From NCBI GenBank assembly GCA_019155185.1, contig CM032797.1:8294881-8358880 (forward strand): a DNA stretch of 64,000 bases, given 5' to 3'. This document shows positions 50,691 to 61,483 of this stretch, in pieces. The position numbers and the translations under genes are program-made. The notes under the pieces are model-generated. The model saw only the letters and a list, made by a program, of their open reading frames with translations, did no database searches and had not been told where the DNA came from. Positions within the stretch are counted from its first letter, which is position 1. Each line of letters opens with the position of its first letter. The DNA is from Beaufortia kweichowensis. Taxonomy: Eukaryota; Chordata; Actinopteri; Cypriniformes; Gastromyzontidae.

Positions 50691-53600
50691 AGACTGTGAA
50701 AGTGAATTTGATATTTGTGTATTGATACACAATGTTCGGAAATGATTTGCATTTTTTCTCTATTGATAAAAAATTACGGCGTTTTTCTTTATCACAGAGC
50801 TAACCTAGGATAAACACTCAGTGTGAGATTGTGTAAACATCTTCTCCTTCTCATTTATTATTGATATAATCATTATCTTAATCCAATGACAGGACTCCTC
50901 CCAAAGTGAGCAGCTGTTGTCCTATGCCTTCCAGGCTCATTAAAAATGAAAAACAATAACAACCGTGCTGGGACTTTTTATTTTTTAGAATAAATAATTA
51001 CAATGTATGGCAAGGATTATGAAACCTTATTCCAAAAACACAAATAATTATAAATAATCATTCTGAACCCTGTCCTGTTGAGATTTTGTGTTCTTCTTGG
51101 TCTTCATACTATATGCATAGAATTAATAATAGTAGTGATTTCAAAAGTAGCCTATTCATTCAGTCCTAAATGCATTTAAATATGTTCCTTATCAAAACAC
51201 TATAGGCAGCTATTATTAAAAATATTTTATTATTGAGGGTTTGTGTGGATGTTTGCATTTTTAATATCCACCAGCATTGGGAAGCTCTTTATTCTCCATT
51301 CAGCATCATTTCAGTCCTTGATCTTTTTTGTTGTGGTTGATAAAAGTGTTACCAGATTTTGTACCCTACTGGTAGACAGCTGCAGAGTGAACATCAAACA
51401 CTGGAAGCCAATGCACTCAGGTTAGTGTACCAGGATTCTTTTGAGCTGGGTGTTTTAGAGAATTGTATATAATTTTACTATGTTTATAAAAGTCACATTT
51501 ATTTGAAATAGACTTTTACTGAGCTGCAGTAATCCATTTTGGTAAGACTATATTCAAACCCTATTAATTTCTTTTTTCATGGCTGTCCCTGAAAACGATC
51601 CCTTCTAATGCATTAAACATATATGTGCTAAATCTCCACTTCCTTCCTGTAAAACACCATATCACATGCAGAGTACATTTTCCAGATCAAACATTTTCAT
51701 TTCTGATGGTGGCTCACGCCTACCTGGGTTTTCCCCTCAGGTAAAATGAGCTGCAGTTCGTCAGCTGCAGTTAAAATACTATGGACTTCCCATGTGCCCA
51801 TGTGGGTTGACTGGAAAAGCTTTTAATGAGTGTTCAGCCATGAACTGAAGGTCTTCTTCATTTCAGCCTGTTCCCTTGGGAGCGCTACCTAGGCTCACTG
51901 AAAAGATTATAGAAGACTGTAAATACCACCTTTTTCTAGCTAAATTAAGTGTTAAGACGTTGACAGTCATGCATGCAATGTATCCAAGTGATGATTTATA
52001 TAACATAGACTATGGACACTGTAATTTGCATAACTATTAATTATAAATTGACAAATATCTGTTGGAGATTAATGTATTGTGTAAAGCGAGGATACAAGAT
52101 TATTTATTGGCTTATTTTAGGGGTATACTCTGAATGCCTGTAAAAAGTCGACCTTTAAGATGCTGTTTTATCACAATGAAGAGAGCGAACTTTTCATTTA
52201 AAATTTGAATCCACCAGTCATTCTTTCGCTTATTTTATTTCCTATTTTTTCTTAGTTAAATGTCAATTTCCTCAAAGCCCTGGGGAATTTCTGATAATCG
52301 TTTTAGTTGCCTGAAAAAATTAGGTGGTTTAAAATGCCGTATTATTTCCCCAGCCTTCCTAAAACCTAATTTACCTTCACAGCTGATAGATTGGAAAAAC
52401 CATTTGTGCTCATTCAATCCAATCATTTGCCTTGTTGCATTTTAGGGGGATGCATTCTGTCGAGTAAATTTGCTTTAGGTGAAAGCTTCTTTACTCTCTT
52501 ATCAAGGTACCTGCAAGTCTAAACATCCAGCACAGAGTAGACAAGAGTGCAAGAGCCAGTCTTCTCATGTGTATGCCTAAAGCAGATTATCTGCTACTGT
52601 ATTTTGGATGTCCTGAAAGTTCTGCAGATCTCACCACAGATTTATACTGCAATATTTACAGTAATGACTTTAAATAGCAAACTGTGTGTCTGTAATGCAT
52701 CAACAAAAATAATGAAAACAACTTTCTATGATAATTCTGCTCACTTTTTTAAAATCCAAGGCTTTGTTTGGGGAGCTATAACAAGCCCCACACTAATGAG
52801 CAGCCTATGGTAGAAAATAATGATTATACCATTAAATAATGACTTCTAGCCTTACAGATTTAGGCTCAATAATAAATGAGGGTAAAACCAAACTTGAAAC
52901 TTTCACAATGGTGACATTAAGTAAATGTTCAACTCTCTGGCAGATATGTTCAGATAATCAAGCATTACAATTTTTAATCATAAAGTTATGATAAAAAAGG
53001 TCATTTTTATCTATTAAAAGATTTCAACAATTTTATTCACTCTTTGTCAATTCCAGTTTTGTGGTACTCAACAGAGAACAACTGTAATATATCTTATCTC
53101 TGTCTTTGCTATTAAGGAGATCTTTAAATAATTAATTTCAATTCTATTTAAAATCTTATAAGAGCAATCTGTTCAAATGAAGTCTGAACTCTTCTATTGC
53201 AGGAATAACTCTTTTAGGATCCACTCTGACATTGACGCATCATCTACACATACATTTCTTATTTGCTTTGTGTTTTGTGCACTGGCTCAGATTGTCTTAG
53301 AATCCATTCTTAGTCTGATGAGTCGATCTTTTCAGCACCTTGGAGAGTTCTCTGTGTCTGTGGTGGTTCTAGAAACCTCCCAGGAGGGGTCACCCTGGAG
53401 TCATTTCCGTGTAATTATCACTGCCTAGAAACTGCTTGAGATCACTCTGCAAAAGATCAAGTCAGTAGTCATTTGAGAAAACTGGCAATTAAAATACGAC
53501 AATGGTCTGTTCTATTTAATAGGTTAATACGTTTAATTCATGCTTCATATGTGCTATTGTCATACTATTTTTTAGATTGATTATCTCAATCTTTGAAAAT

Positions 53601-53981
53601 AGTCATCGTCAAAGCCAAACAAAGTGCTTTTTTTTGAGACATTGTCTACATTACAGGGATTTACAAAGACAGGCTCAAAAGAAGATGTTCATCACCTCCT
53701 GCATGATGTAATACAAAGAATATAACTCCATTAGAGTGGCACAACATTAGTCACATTAGCTAAAGCAGGCTCAGAGTATGGATCTTTACAGACCGTTTCC
53801 CCTTCAATAGCCATAATTAGGGTGGTTTTTGTGCAAAGCACCTTTTTGAAGGGCAACAGAAAGTCCCCTTGAAGGGTGATTAGAAATAGCTTTTTCTCTC
53901 TCCCGCAGGTGGATATTTAGGCAATACATAATGCATGAAAGGCTAAGAATGGAAAAAGAGGAAGAGTAGGAAGACATTATG

Positions 53982-53999
53982 TATATATATATATATATA
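53982..53999. repeat. (TA)9 microsatellite
   Basis: Short pure TA run in the clstn2-nmnat3 intergenic region. Confidence 0.9.
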
Positions 54000-54944
54000 C
54001 CTTTGTGTGCTCAGCATCTCAGTTTCACAAGAATGTAGTTCACTTTAAAGTGGGTGTTTAAAGAGATAATAGATACTATAATAATCTTCCTGCGTTCAGA
54101 AGTTTCCTATAGAGAAATATTAAAAGAATGTGCTGCACATTCACATAAAGACCTCTTTTTATAATATGATTATAGACAGCGCCCTAGTCATTAAAGGTAC
54201 AGTTCAAGCAATTTACTTTAATTGTAATTATAATAATTTTGATACAGCCTGCAATCAATGGTTTCACGTTAAACATGCTTACCTCTTCAGTTATGGGGGA
54301 CGAAAATGACTTATATATAAATATTTAGTATAATAAAAACTGAATTAATGTACAAAAATAAATACATTAAATAAAAATGCACACATATATTAATAAATAC
54401 ATAAATTATTGTATAAATAAATGTGTTACACATAAATAAATAAATGAATAAATATTTAACATTTAAGCATCATATGACTATGCCCTTTTTCATGACCAAA
54501 GCATTTATCTATCTATCTATTAATGTATTTCTCTGTTTATTTATTTATTTATCTCGTCCTCGCACGTATTCAGACGCCTAATAAAGTTTTTGCCACTAGT
54601 GGTCACTGTTGCGCCTGACGGTAGGAACTGTACTTTCTGACTGAATGTTCTGGGGGAAACAAATACTGCAACACATGGCTTAATATGTAGCACATAACAC
54701 TTTACAAAAACTTGAAGGAGTTTCTCAGATAAGGTAAATATACATTTGCGTTGCGTATTTATATATTTCTTTACAGCGGCTGTCAGAAGTCACAACTTTA
54801 TTAAATATGTTTTAAATCATGGTGTTAATGTCATTAACGTGGACAGTTATCATGTCCTGAGATTTACAGTAGCTTAAGTTTACTGTCAGCTGTCAAGTTC
54901 ACCATCTTATTTCTGAATTTATTTTTTCAGAAACCTAGTGAGCC

Positions 54945-54998
54945 CTTGTAAGTCTCTTTGGATAAAAGCGTCTGCTAAATTAATAAATGTAAATGTAG
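54945..54998 (+). repeat. SINE tail fragment
   Basis: TTGTAAGTCTCTTTGGATAA followed by AAGCGTCTGCTAAATTAAT matches the conserved 3' tail only. Confidence 0.65.
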
Positions 54999-55995
54999 TA
55001 AACATGATGTTCTCTCAAATATGGACTTAATACTATCATTGATGTTTTTGGTCATAGTATCATAATATAACAAGTGTATTTAAGTACATTGAAGAAGTGT
55101 GCTATAACTACTAAAGCAATTTTGTAAATCTCTAGTACTGTACGTACTGTAGTACTTCATTGGCGATTCTGTCATGGGCATTTTGTGCTATTGTTGTGTC
55201 TGTCACCCACCCATTCATGTTCATTTTTCTGTTAAGCCCTTAATAAACAAACACACACATTTCTTACTAAATCCAATGCAAAACAGCAGGGTGCATCTTC
55301 ATTTCATTTTATAAGGCAAGCAACATTCAAGTTTATTTTCAAGATCATTTTTTTCTATAGCTCTTTTGTACAATTTTGCTTTGGTGCCTGTTGTCTTTAA
55401 AGTAGCTTTAAAGAAAAACAAACATCTTAACACAAACAGCTGGGAGATAGGAAACGAGAGGAAAAGTACATTTTATAAACACTGGAAAATATTCAAATGC
55501 ATGATATAATTATAAAATATGTGCCATTATTGCAGATTTTCCATAAAATGTCCATAAGCATTAATGACTGTAAAAGCAATGTCTGCAGGATTGTAATCAG
55601 GCCATTATATTTATAGTGTTATTAAGAAAGTATATGTGAATGTTAAAATGGCAATATCCATACACGTCCATTGCCAAGTGTAAAAATGCCAGATTTCAGA
55701 TCTCTGCTGACTCTGAATTTCTGAATCATATACAATACACATTACCATTAAATATCACTAGAGCTAAACTTATGGCTTATGGTATTTCTGGTCACATTTA
55801 CGTTTAAAATGACAGATTATGTGTGCATACACTAATGATCTACTGTATAGTTATGATGGTACAGTAATTCTCATAGCAAGTAGTTCCTGGTTCATTGTAG
55901 GTTTAATATCTGTTTTTCTGAATGCTCAAATGGTTACTGGTGACATCTTGACAACAGCTAAATCGTTCCTAAGGCTCCTAATTCTTTACTGTTTC

Positions 55996-56043
55996 TATAA
56001 TTGTCCCAGTTTTAACCAGAAAACTATGCTGTGATGTTTTCAA
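55996..56043 (+). promoter_or_regulatory. nmnat3: Candidate 3' splice site and upstream ATGs before the nmnat3 start
   Basis: A pyrimidine-rich stretch ends in TTGTCCCAG at 56010, and a second CCAG at 56019, so the coding exon may begin there after an untranslated first exon. Between this and the start codon lie two upstream ATGs: 56026-56034 is a two-codon frame (ATG CTG TGA), and the ATG at 56034 opens a 29-codon frame that overlaps the start out of frame and stops at 56121-56123. Whether both are in the mRNA depends on the real exon border. Confidence 0.4.
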
Positions 56044-56152
56044 ATGGCTGGTCGTATTCCTCTGTTTTTGCTGGCCTGTGGCTCCTTCAACCCCATTACC
56101 CATCAGCACATGCGTCTGTTTGAGCTGGCCAGGGACCAGATGCACCAGACGG
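56044..56152 (+). CDS. nmnat3: nmnat3 coding exon 1
   Basis: 109 nt, residues 1-36 plus the first base of Gly37. Contains the GSFNPIT ATP-binding loop and the helix that follows it (M-R-L-F-E-L-A-R). The donor is GTTAGT at 56153, weaker than consensus, but the reading frame joins exactly to exon 2 to give Q-T-G-V-Y, as in human Q-T-G-M-Y. Confidence 0.93.
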
Positions 56153-59100
56153 GTTAGTGCCACCTGTTCATTAACCTGAAATTGCCCATCATCTGTCATC
56201 GGGTCAACACTGTCTTTCTCTCTGCTATCCCGCTGGGCCTGTCGTTTTATAAACATTTTTTTTATGTTTTACTAAATGTTTTAACTGCATTCTGATTTGT
56301 TACATGTTTGGTTTTAGCTTTAGGCATAAACCCTGCTAATAAATCACTCTTTATGTCTTTGGTGTGTTTATGTAATGCCAAGTGTGAATATTTAATGCTT
56401 TCAGTTGTGCTTTGGTCTTACATACAACATTAGCTGACTGTTGGAAATTATGCTTGTATAAGCTGAGGGTGTCAGGTTTTTGTGATTTTTTTGTGTACTT
56501 CAAAAATTTATAATTATATATACATCTGTTTGGATCAGATATACTGTCTCTCTCCATCTCGTAGGTGTGTATCATGTGGTGGGTGGCATTGTGTCTCCTG
56601 TCAGCGATGGTTATGGTAAACAGGGTCTTGTTTCAGCAAAGCACAGACTTGCTATGGCAAGACTGGCCCTACAGAGCTCTGACTGGGTTACTGTTGACAA
56701 CTGGGAGAGCCAGCAGTCTGATTGGACAGAGACTGTGGTGACTATGAGGTAAATGTTAAATCTAAAATGTAAAGAATATATTCTGCGTTGACCCCTTAGT
56801 AATGGGTTTCACATTATCTACTGTATTAGTCAAATAATTAGACAAAGTAAAACATTTTAAAATATTGTTTTAAACACAACCAGATCACTGGTGTGAAGGA
56901 GACATTTAACTTTTTTAACAGATGGGTGAGAAATTCTGAGCTGCACCTTAATTTTCCCAGCATTTGTGAATTGGTTCGAAGATAAATATAGAAAATATAA
57001 AAAAAATAAGCCTTTACTTCTTAAACACTGTGCGTACCCAATGCAAATACATAACAGTTAAATAAACATATTGCCATTATAAAACTTATGAAATGTATTA
57101 GCTTCAAACCTTCAAATTTTTCCATCTATGAACTGATGGTATCCTTAAAAATTCCTTGTTTAGTCTGATTTGTACACAGTATTATAAAATAAATGAATGA
57201 TACACAACAACAGAATGACTAATCTCAACTGGGTTCACTGAAATAATATCATATTCCATGTTGCTGTTACTCTACGTTTTGTTTACTGTACATAACTCTG
57301 TGGTATGTCATTCGTGCTCCATTTCTGAAGGTTGAAGCTCAAATTCTCAAACTCGCTGTCATCTTCAAAATATCTGCGCTGAGCTATAGCCAAAACTTTA
57401 CAGAAGCTGAATCCTTCCATTCCTGTTTTATGAGACATCAAACAGTCGAGTGCTGACGTGACTCGCTCCAGCTCGGCTATCCATCAAAACAGCCTCCGTT
57501 TCCATTCTGCTCAGATCCCAGCTCAGAAAATATGAAATGCCCATCATCCTTCTGCGTACGGCTGTTAGTGATTTTGTTTGTAAGCATGCCAGACTCTTTC
57601 AGAGTGACGGCCGCTTCTCCTTCGAAATCCAACAAGAGACTGTTTAAAGGCCTCTTAGACCATTTAGAGATTTATGCCAACTAGCAATGCCCTGAGGTGG
57701 CTTATTAATACTCAGGTGGCAGTGTTACAGGGAGGTAAATAGCTGCTTTGATGCCAGCTGCCTGTGCCAGGGCTTTGTGTCTTTGTAGGTCATTTACTTC
57801 CTGTAATTTACTTCCTGGCAGATTTGGATGATATTTTTGCACTTGCTTATGTTGCCTTTGCAAATAACCTTTTACTGCATTACCAAGTAGATTTCTCTTG
57901 ATTTTAATGGATAGTGTGTTATGCTGCACATATATACAATCACAGTTCAGTTCATTACAGTATGTGCATTACGCCTTTAAGACCATGCAAGCACAGAATT
58001 CCCATTCATTTTCTCTTCTCAGTAGTAATCTCCTTGAAATGGCTTCAAACTGCTATATGCATTTACACATTACAGAAGCAATTATACTGTAGGCCCTTGT
58101 GGGTGATCAGAGAAGTTATGATGCACATCTATATGCTCACATAACACTGTGTAAACATAAAGCTTCTCCCACATCCATAAGCCGATTATAATATAGCTAT
58201 TCATGTACAGGGCTTCTTATCCGCTGTGTTTCTCCCTGTCTCACACAACATCTCGCTGTCAGGTACCACTACGGCCGCATAGCTGCTCAGTATCAACAGA
58301 CAACAAAAGAACGCAAGGACCCGCCCACAGAAAACTCTGGTAAGCCCCACCCACATCTCAATATGTCTTCCTAAGTTGGCCCAGACACTTTTCATCACAA
58401 TTCTGTATCCTCTTAAGCCTCATCGCTGGCACAACAGACAGTTTCCTGGCTTTGCTAATCACTAGAGATAAGTTTGATGCATTTAAACACGTTTCTTTTT
58501 TCTGGCCAGCACAAACGCTGTTAGGCCGCTTTTCAACAGTGCTTTTATTTGGGGTTGCTATAGAGGAGCATGCTAATGAAGCCTAATACCCTCCGCTGGA
58601 TGACTTGGGCTTAAGACATGCATGCTCAGACTATTAATGAAGTCAAGATTAATAGCCAGCATCACTTTGAAATAAGAAAGTGGCAGGAAAGATTGAACAC
58701 AGCACACATGCGCAATCATACATACAAAAAACCTTTTATCTCCAAACATTTAGCAGTGCAGTGATTCTGTAAAAAAGCACCCGAGTTTATTCGCTTTTGT
58801 TTGTCTATGCCAAGAGGATTACATAAAGGAACTCCTACTCTCTATTTTACAATGATAAATAACCATATCGGTTGGAATTAAACTAAATGACGTTGAAAAT
58901 AATTAACTTTCTCTATTTTATTGTAGATTTCATGTTTAATTATCACAGGGATTATTCTTGTTTAAAATGTATGTTATGCACACCTCATTTAGGCCCTTCA
59001 GAGGAATTTACCGCTTATTGAATTAAGCCGTTTAATGATTGTCTGGAAATATTTCTGTTGCTTTTGAAATCTGTGCAATGTTTTTCTGCATTGTTTTTTA

Positions 59101-60310
59101 TGAATTTATTGTTATGGGGGTTGATAATCACTGGCTCCGTGCAGTGTGTTTGTATATTTTAGGGTTATGTTGAGTCACAGAGAGCAGAAATGAAGGCTTT
59201 AGTGTGCCGTGAGCTTCATCTTCCACCCAACAGCAACACGTGTCTTCTCAGACAAAAGCATTTAGATACGGTTATAGCTACAGAATTATATTTAAAAGGG
59301 ATTTCTTTATGTTTTAGTTGGGTACTTTTAGGAATATGAACATGTCTGGGTTTTGTATTTAACATATATAAGTCCATGCCCAGATAGTGCATAATGTTAT
59401 GCATAATGCTTAAAATAATAGTTTGATCAAAAATGAAAATTAATAAAAAAATATTTTTATTATAACCATAAGTTTAGTTAAAGGTACTTTTATGGTACTT
59501 TTTGGAGCTTCAAAGCCAATGGTCATCATCTGCTTTTAAAGTATAAAAGGGCAGCGTGGAAAACCTGTTGAATTTCTTCTTTTGTGTTTCTTGGATGAAA
59601 AAATCATGTAGGTTTCATAAGACGTGAGTGAGTAGTGGATGACAGAATTACATTTAAAGGTGAACTATTCCTATAATTACCTGTCTGGGCTGACATTAAC
59701 ATTTGAAAGCTTTGAATAAGCAATCACACAGCTATTGTTCAGAAACACTTGGTTCCTTTAATTATAGACGCACATTAATTCACGATCACGCGATGACAAT
59801 AACAATGAAACGACGCTCATTTCACTAATGCATGAATTCATTAGGATTTATAATAAGCTGTACACCGATCCGTGCTGACTTTGAAATCTGTAATGTGATT
59901 GCTTCCCCCCTGCAGGTGGACCCCGGTTAAAACTGCTTTGTGGAGCGGATTTCATGGACACCTTTAAGATGCCTGGTCTGTGGAGGGATGATCACGTCGA
60001 GGAGGTGGTGGGCCGGTTTGGACTGGTATGCGTGAGCAGAGGAAGCTTGCAGCCGGATCGGATCGTACACGAGTCTGACATGTTGTCCAGGCACAGACAG
60101 AACATTTTCCTGGTTCGGGAGTGGGTTCAAAACGAGATCAGTGCTACGGAGGTCCGACGAGCTTTACGTCGAGGACATAGTGTTAAATACCTCATACCAG
60201 ACTCGGTCATTGATTACATTCAAGAGAACAACCTTTACACACAGGACAGTGAGATGAAGAACAAAGAAATTAAACTACGACCTCTTACCAAGCAAATAAT
60301 TCAAGACTGA
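56044..60310 (+). CDS. nmnat3: Nicotinamide mononucleotide adenylyltransferase 3, four coding exons
   Basis: Catalyses NMN + ATP to NAD+ + diphosphate (also with nicotinate mononucleotide), the last step of NAD synthesis; mammalian NMNAT3 is the mitochondrial isoform. Coding parts are 56044-56152, 56565-56748, 58263-58339 and 59916-60310: 765 nt, 254 residues plus TGA, against 252 in human NMNAT3. All junctions have GT/AG borders and keep frame. Residues 13-19 are GSFNPIT, followed by H-Q-H: the nucleotide-binding loop of the nucleotidyltransferase superfamily. LLCGAD lies near 130-135, and ISATEVRR at 198-205 is the second ATP-binding signature (ISxTxxR). The segment around 99-123 encoded by the small third exon is the variable loop where isoforms differ. 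The absence of the long central insertions of NMNAT1 and NMNAT2, plus the N-terminal residues RIPLFLLACGSF, favour NMNAT3. The start is supported by homology and by an in-frame TGA 9-12 nt upstream. It lies head-to-head with clstn2 and just upstream of rbp1. Confidence 0.95.
56153..56564 (+). other. nmnat3: nmnat3 intron 1
   Basis: 412 bp between coding exons 1 and 2. AT-rich, with a clear pyrimidine tract (TACTGTCTCTCTCCATCTCGTAG) at its 3' end. Nothing else assignable. Confidence 0.85.
56565..56748 (+). CDS. nmnat3: nmnat3 coding exon 2
   Basis: 184 nt, completing Gly37 and encoding residues 38-97 plus two bases of Arg98. Acceptor CTCGTAG ends at 56564, donor GTAAAT starts at 56749. Includes the family stretches GGIVSPVSDGYGK, HRLAMARLALQ and SDW...W-E, which form the NMN-binding region (W-E motif) in NMNAT structures. 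Confidence 0.95.
56749..58262 (+). other. nmnat3: nmnat3 intron 2
   Basis: 1514 bp. The left part is AT-rich. A GC-richer block at about 57300-57660 stands out and carries an antisense open frame with protein-like composition (see separate feature). Confidence 0.85.
57283..57483 (-). pseudogene. Antisense coding-like open stretch in nmnat3 intron 2, unidentified
   Basis: On the minus strand 66 consecutive codons are open from 57483 down to a TAA at 57285-57283; the first ATG inside is at 57438-57436 (51 codons). The product reads acidic and mixed, with fragments such as AQRRYFEDD and SEFENLSFNL, and the block is more GC-rich than the intron around it. A second, overlapping frame just upstream starts at an ATG near 57504 and is closed after 25 codons, as a frameshift might produce. 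I do not recognise a family. It may be a decayed coding exon, a small gene, or chance; frames of this length occur by chance in this window. Confidence 0.2.
58263..58339 (+). CDS. nmnat3: nmnat3 coding exon 3
   Basis: 77 nt, the last base of Arg98 to the first base of Gly124. Acceptor CTGTCAG ends at 58262; donor GTAAGC starts at 58340. It encodes a basic, polar segment (Y-H-Y-G-R ... K-E-R-K-D-P-P) with no conserved catalytic residue; in NMNAT proteins this stretch is a disordered, isoform-variable loop. Confidence 0.88.
58340..59915 (+). other. nmnat3: nmnat3 intron 3
   Basis: 1576 bp, with a degenerate copy of a common short DNA element at about 59425-59690 and otherwise AT-rich unique sequence. 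Ends in a strong C-rich acceptor. Confidence 0.85.
59425..59690. repeat. Degenerate copy of the common short DNA element in nmnat3 intron 3
   Basis: Begins GTTTGATCAAAAATGAAAAT and ends GAATTACATTTAAAGGTGAA followed by CTATTCC, with CTTCTTTTGTGTTTCTTGG and GTGGATGACAGAATT inside. Confidence 0.5.
59916..60310 (+). CDS. nmnat3: nmnat3 coding exon 4 (terminal)
   Basis: 395 nt, from the last two bases of Gly124 to the TGA at 60308-60310. The acceptor is a strong CCCCCCTGCAG. Encodes LKLLCGAD, the L-W-R-D helix, FGLVCVSRG, and QNEISATEVRRAL (ATP phosphate contact), then VKYLIPDSVIDYI close to the C-terminus. The last 20 or so residues, rich in Lys, are not conserved. Confidence 0.95.
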
Positions 60311-60980
60311 CACTGACACCAGTGTGATTTATAAGTAGGGCGAAATATTTTCGAAAGAGTTAAATCTTCTTACTTTGAAAGATGCGAAAGCAGGTGGTTT
60401 CAGAGTAATTGTATATTTTGTCTAGTGTAAAGTAGGCACATCTTCAATTTACTGTGACATGAGCATTATCTATGACTATAGTTTCCTGGGCACCACTGTG
60501 TAATGTGTGCAGAGGGATTTAAATTTATCTGGTCTCTGCAGGTGATAGATTTGCCAGATCATTGCAGAGCTGTAAGTCTATGTTCTAAAGGTCTAGGAAA
60601 TGTTGACTTTTGCTGAATGTCACAAAGAAGATAAATAACAGAGCCTTTACACTTTGAAGAGCAAACACCGCTTCCTCCATTTCTATTTGCACAGAAACGT
60701 CATTCATGTTGTCAGAGCTCAACATGTTTCATCAAGCTGTTTTGAGGGGGAAGACAGTTTCTGACAAAATGAAATGTATTTCGGGATATTTGTGACGATG
60801 TCTTTCTGAATCTATTTTACATCATATACAGCAAGTTTTAGCCTCAGAAAAACTAGTTAAGAGTGATTTGCAGTGTGAAGCTTCACCTCCTGCTGACAGT
60901 TGTGTGTGTGTGTAGAGTTTGCTTTAAAGAATGCATTTATCTTCACTTTCTCCAAAATAAAAGCTTGAGAAATTGGCAGA
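60311..60980 (+). promoter_or_regulatory. nmnat3: nmnat3 3' UTR with polyadenylation signal
   Basis: After the stop codon the sequence stays unique for about 650 nt. A canonical AATAAA lies at 60956-60961, preceded by a short GT repeat at 60902-60914. No other canonical hexamer stands out between the stop and this site. Cleavage about 15-25 nt later would leave roughly 430 bp before the rbp1 start codon. Confidence 0.6.
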
Positions 60981-60984
60981 GCGA

Positions 60985-61410
60985 GATTATTCAACACAAA
61001 CCGTCCATCTCTTAGATGTTCGCTGAATAGCACAGAATGGCCATGTGTGCCAACACAAAGCTTGACACTTTAACCGACTGTTAATAGCAATTCAGCTAAA
61101 CACAAAATGTACTTTTCAGAAAAACTCCTTTTATTTAAAGAACAAAAAAGTTGATCACGTGTGACCTTTTTTTAAAAATGTGTGAAGTCCAAGAGAGCTG
61201 TTCAGTTGCAGAGAGACTTAAAGTTTTGTATGTTATTAAAACCATTCATACTCTCAGGGCAGTTTCTATGACAGTATGAAAATACAAGTCAAAGTAATCG
61301 GATTATTGTGACCTTGTTGAAAAGGGTGGTTCTTTCAGATGTAAAGTATTTGCAGTGGAGCAGATCCTTTTTCAACAAGCCCATCAGTGGAGATTTAATC
61401 AGCTCTCAAG
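60985..61410 (+). promoter_or_regulatory. rbp1: Presumed rbp1 promoter and 5' UTR
   Basis: The only space between the nmnat3 polyadenylation site and the rbp1 ATG. AT-rich, no CpG cluster and no clear TATA box at a good distance. Two TGACCT half-sites (reverse of AGGTCA) lie at about 61163 and 61309, not arranged as a direct repeat, so no retinoic acid response element can be claimed. The start codon context CTCAAGATGC has A at -3. Confidence 0.4.
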
Positions 61411-61483
61411 ATGCCTGCAGATTATAACGGCTACTGGAAAATGATCTTCAATGATAGCTTTGAAGAATATTTGAAAGCTCTTG
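61411..61483 (+). CDS. rbp1: rbp1 coding exon 1
   Basis: 73 nt, 24 codons plus the first base of Asp25. Donor GTGAGT at 61484. Encodes the first beta strand (GYWKM) and the first lid helix (FEEYLKAL). Confidence 0.94.

Larger units (their letters stand above)
50700..56010. other. Intergenic region between divergent clstn2 and nmnat3
   Basis: About 5.3 kb of AT-rich sequence without a supported gene. Open frames here (for example 52547-52813, 53177-53428, 55819-56034) lack domains and typical coding composition. It holds a short TA run at 53982-53999, AT-rich TAAATAAA tracts at 54350-54560 and a SINE tail at 54945-54998. Any untranslated first exon of nmnat3 should lie here; I could not place one with confidence. 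Confidence 0.6.

Noticed and set aside
54350..54560. TAAATAAA and TTTATTTA tracts as a foldback transposon
   Set aside because: Complementarity comes only from simple AT-rich repetition; no defined ends or target duplication.
61163..61314. Possible retinoic acid response element upstream of rbp1
   Set aside because: Two TGACCT half-sites about 145 bp apart do not form a direct repeat of accepted spacing.
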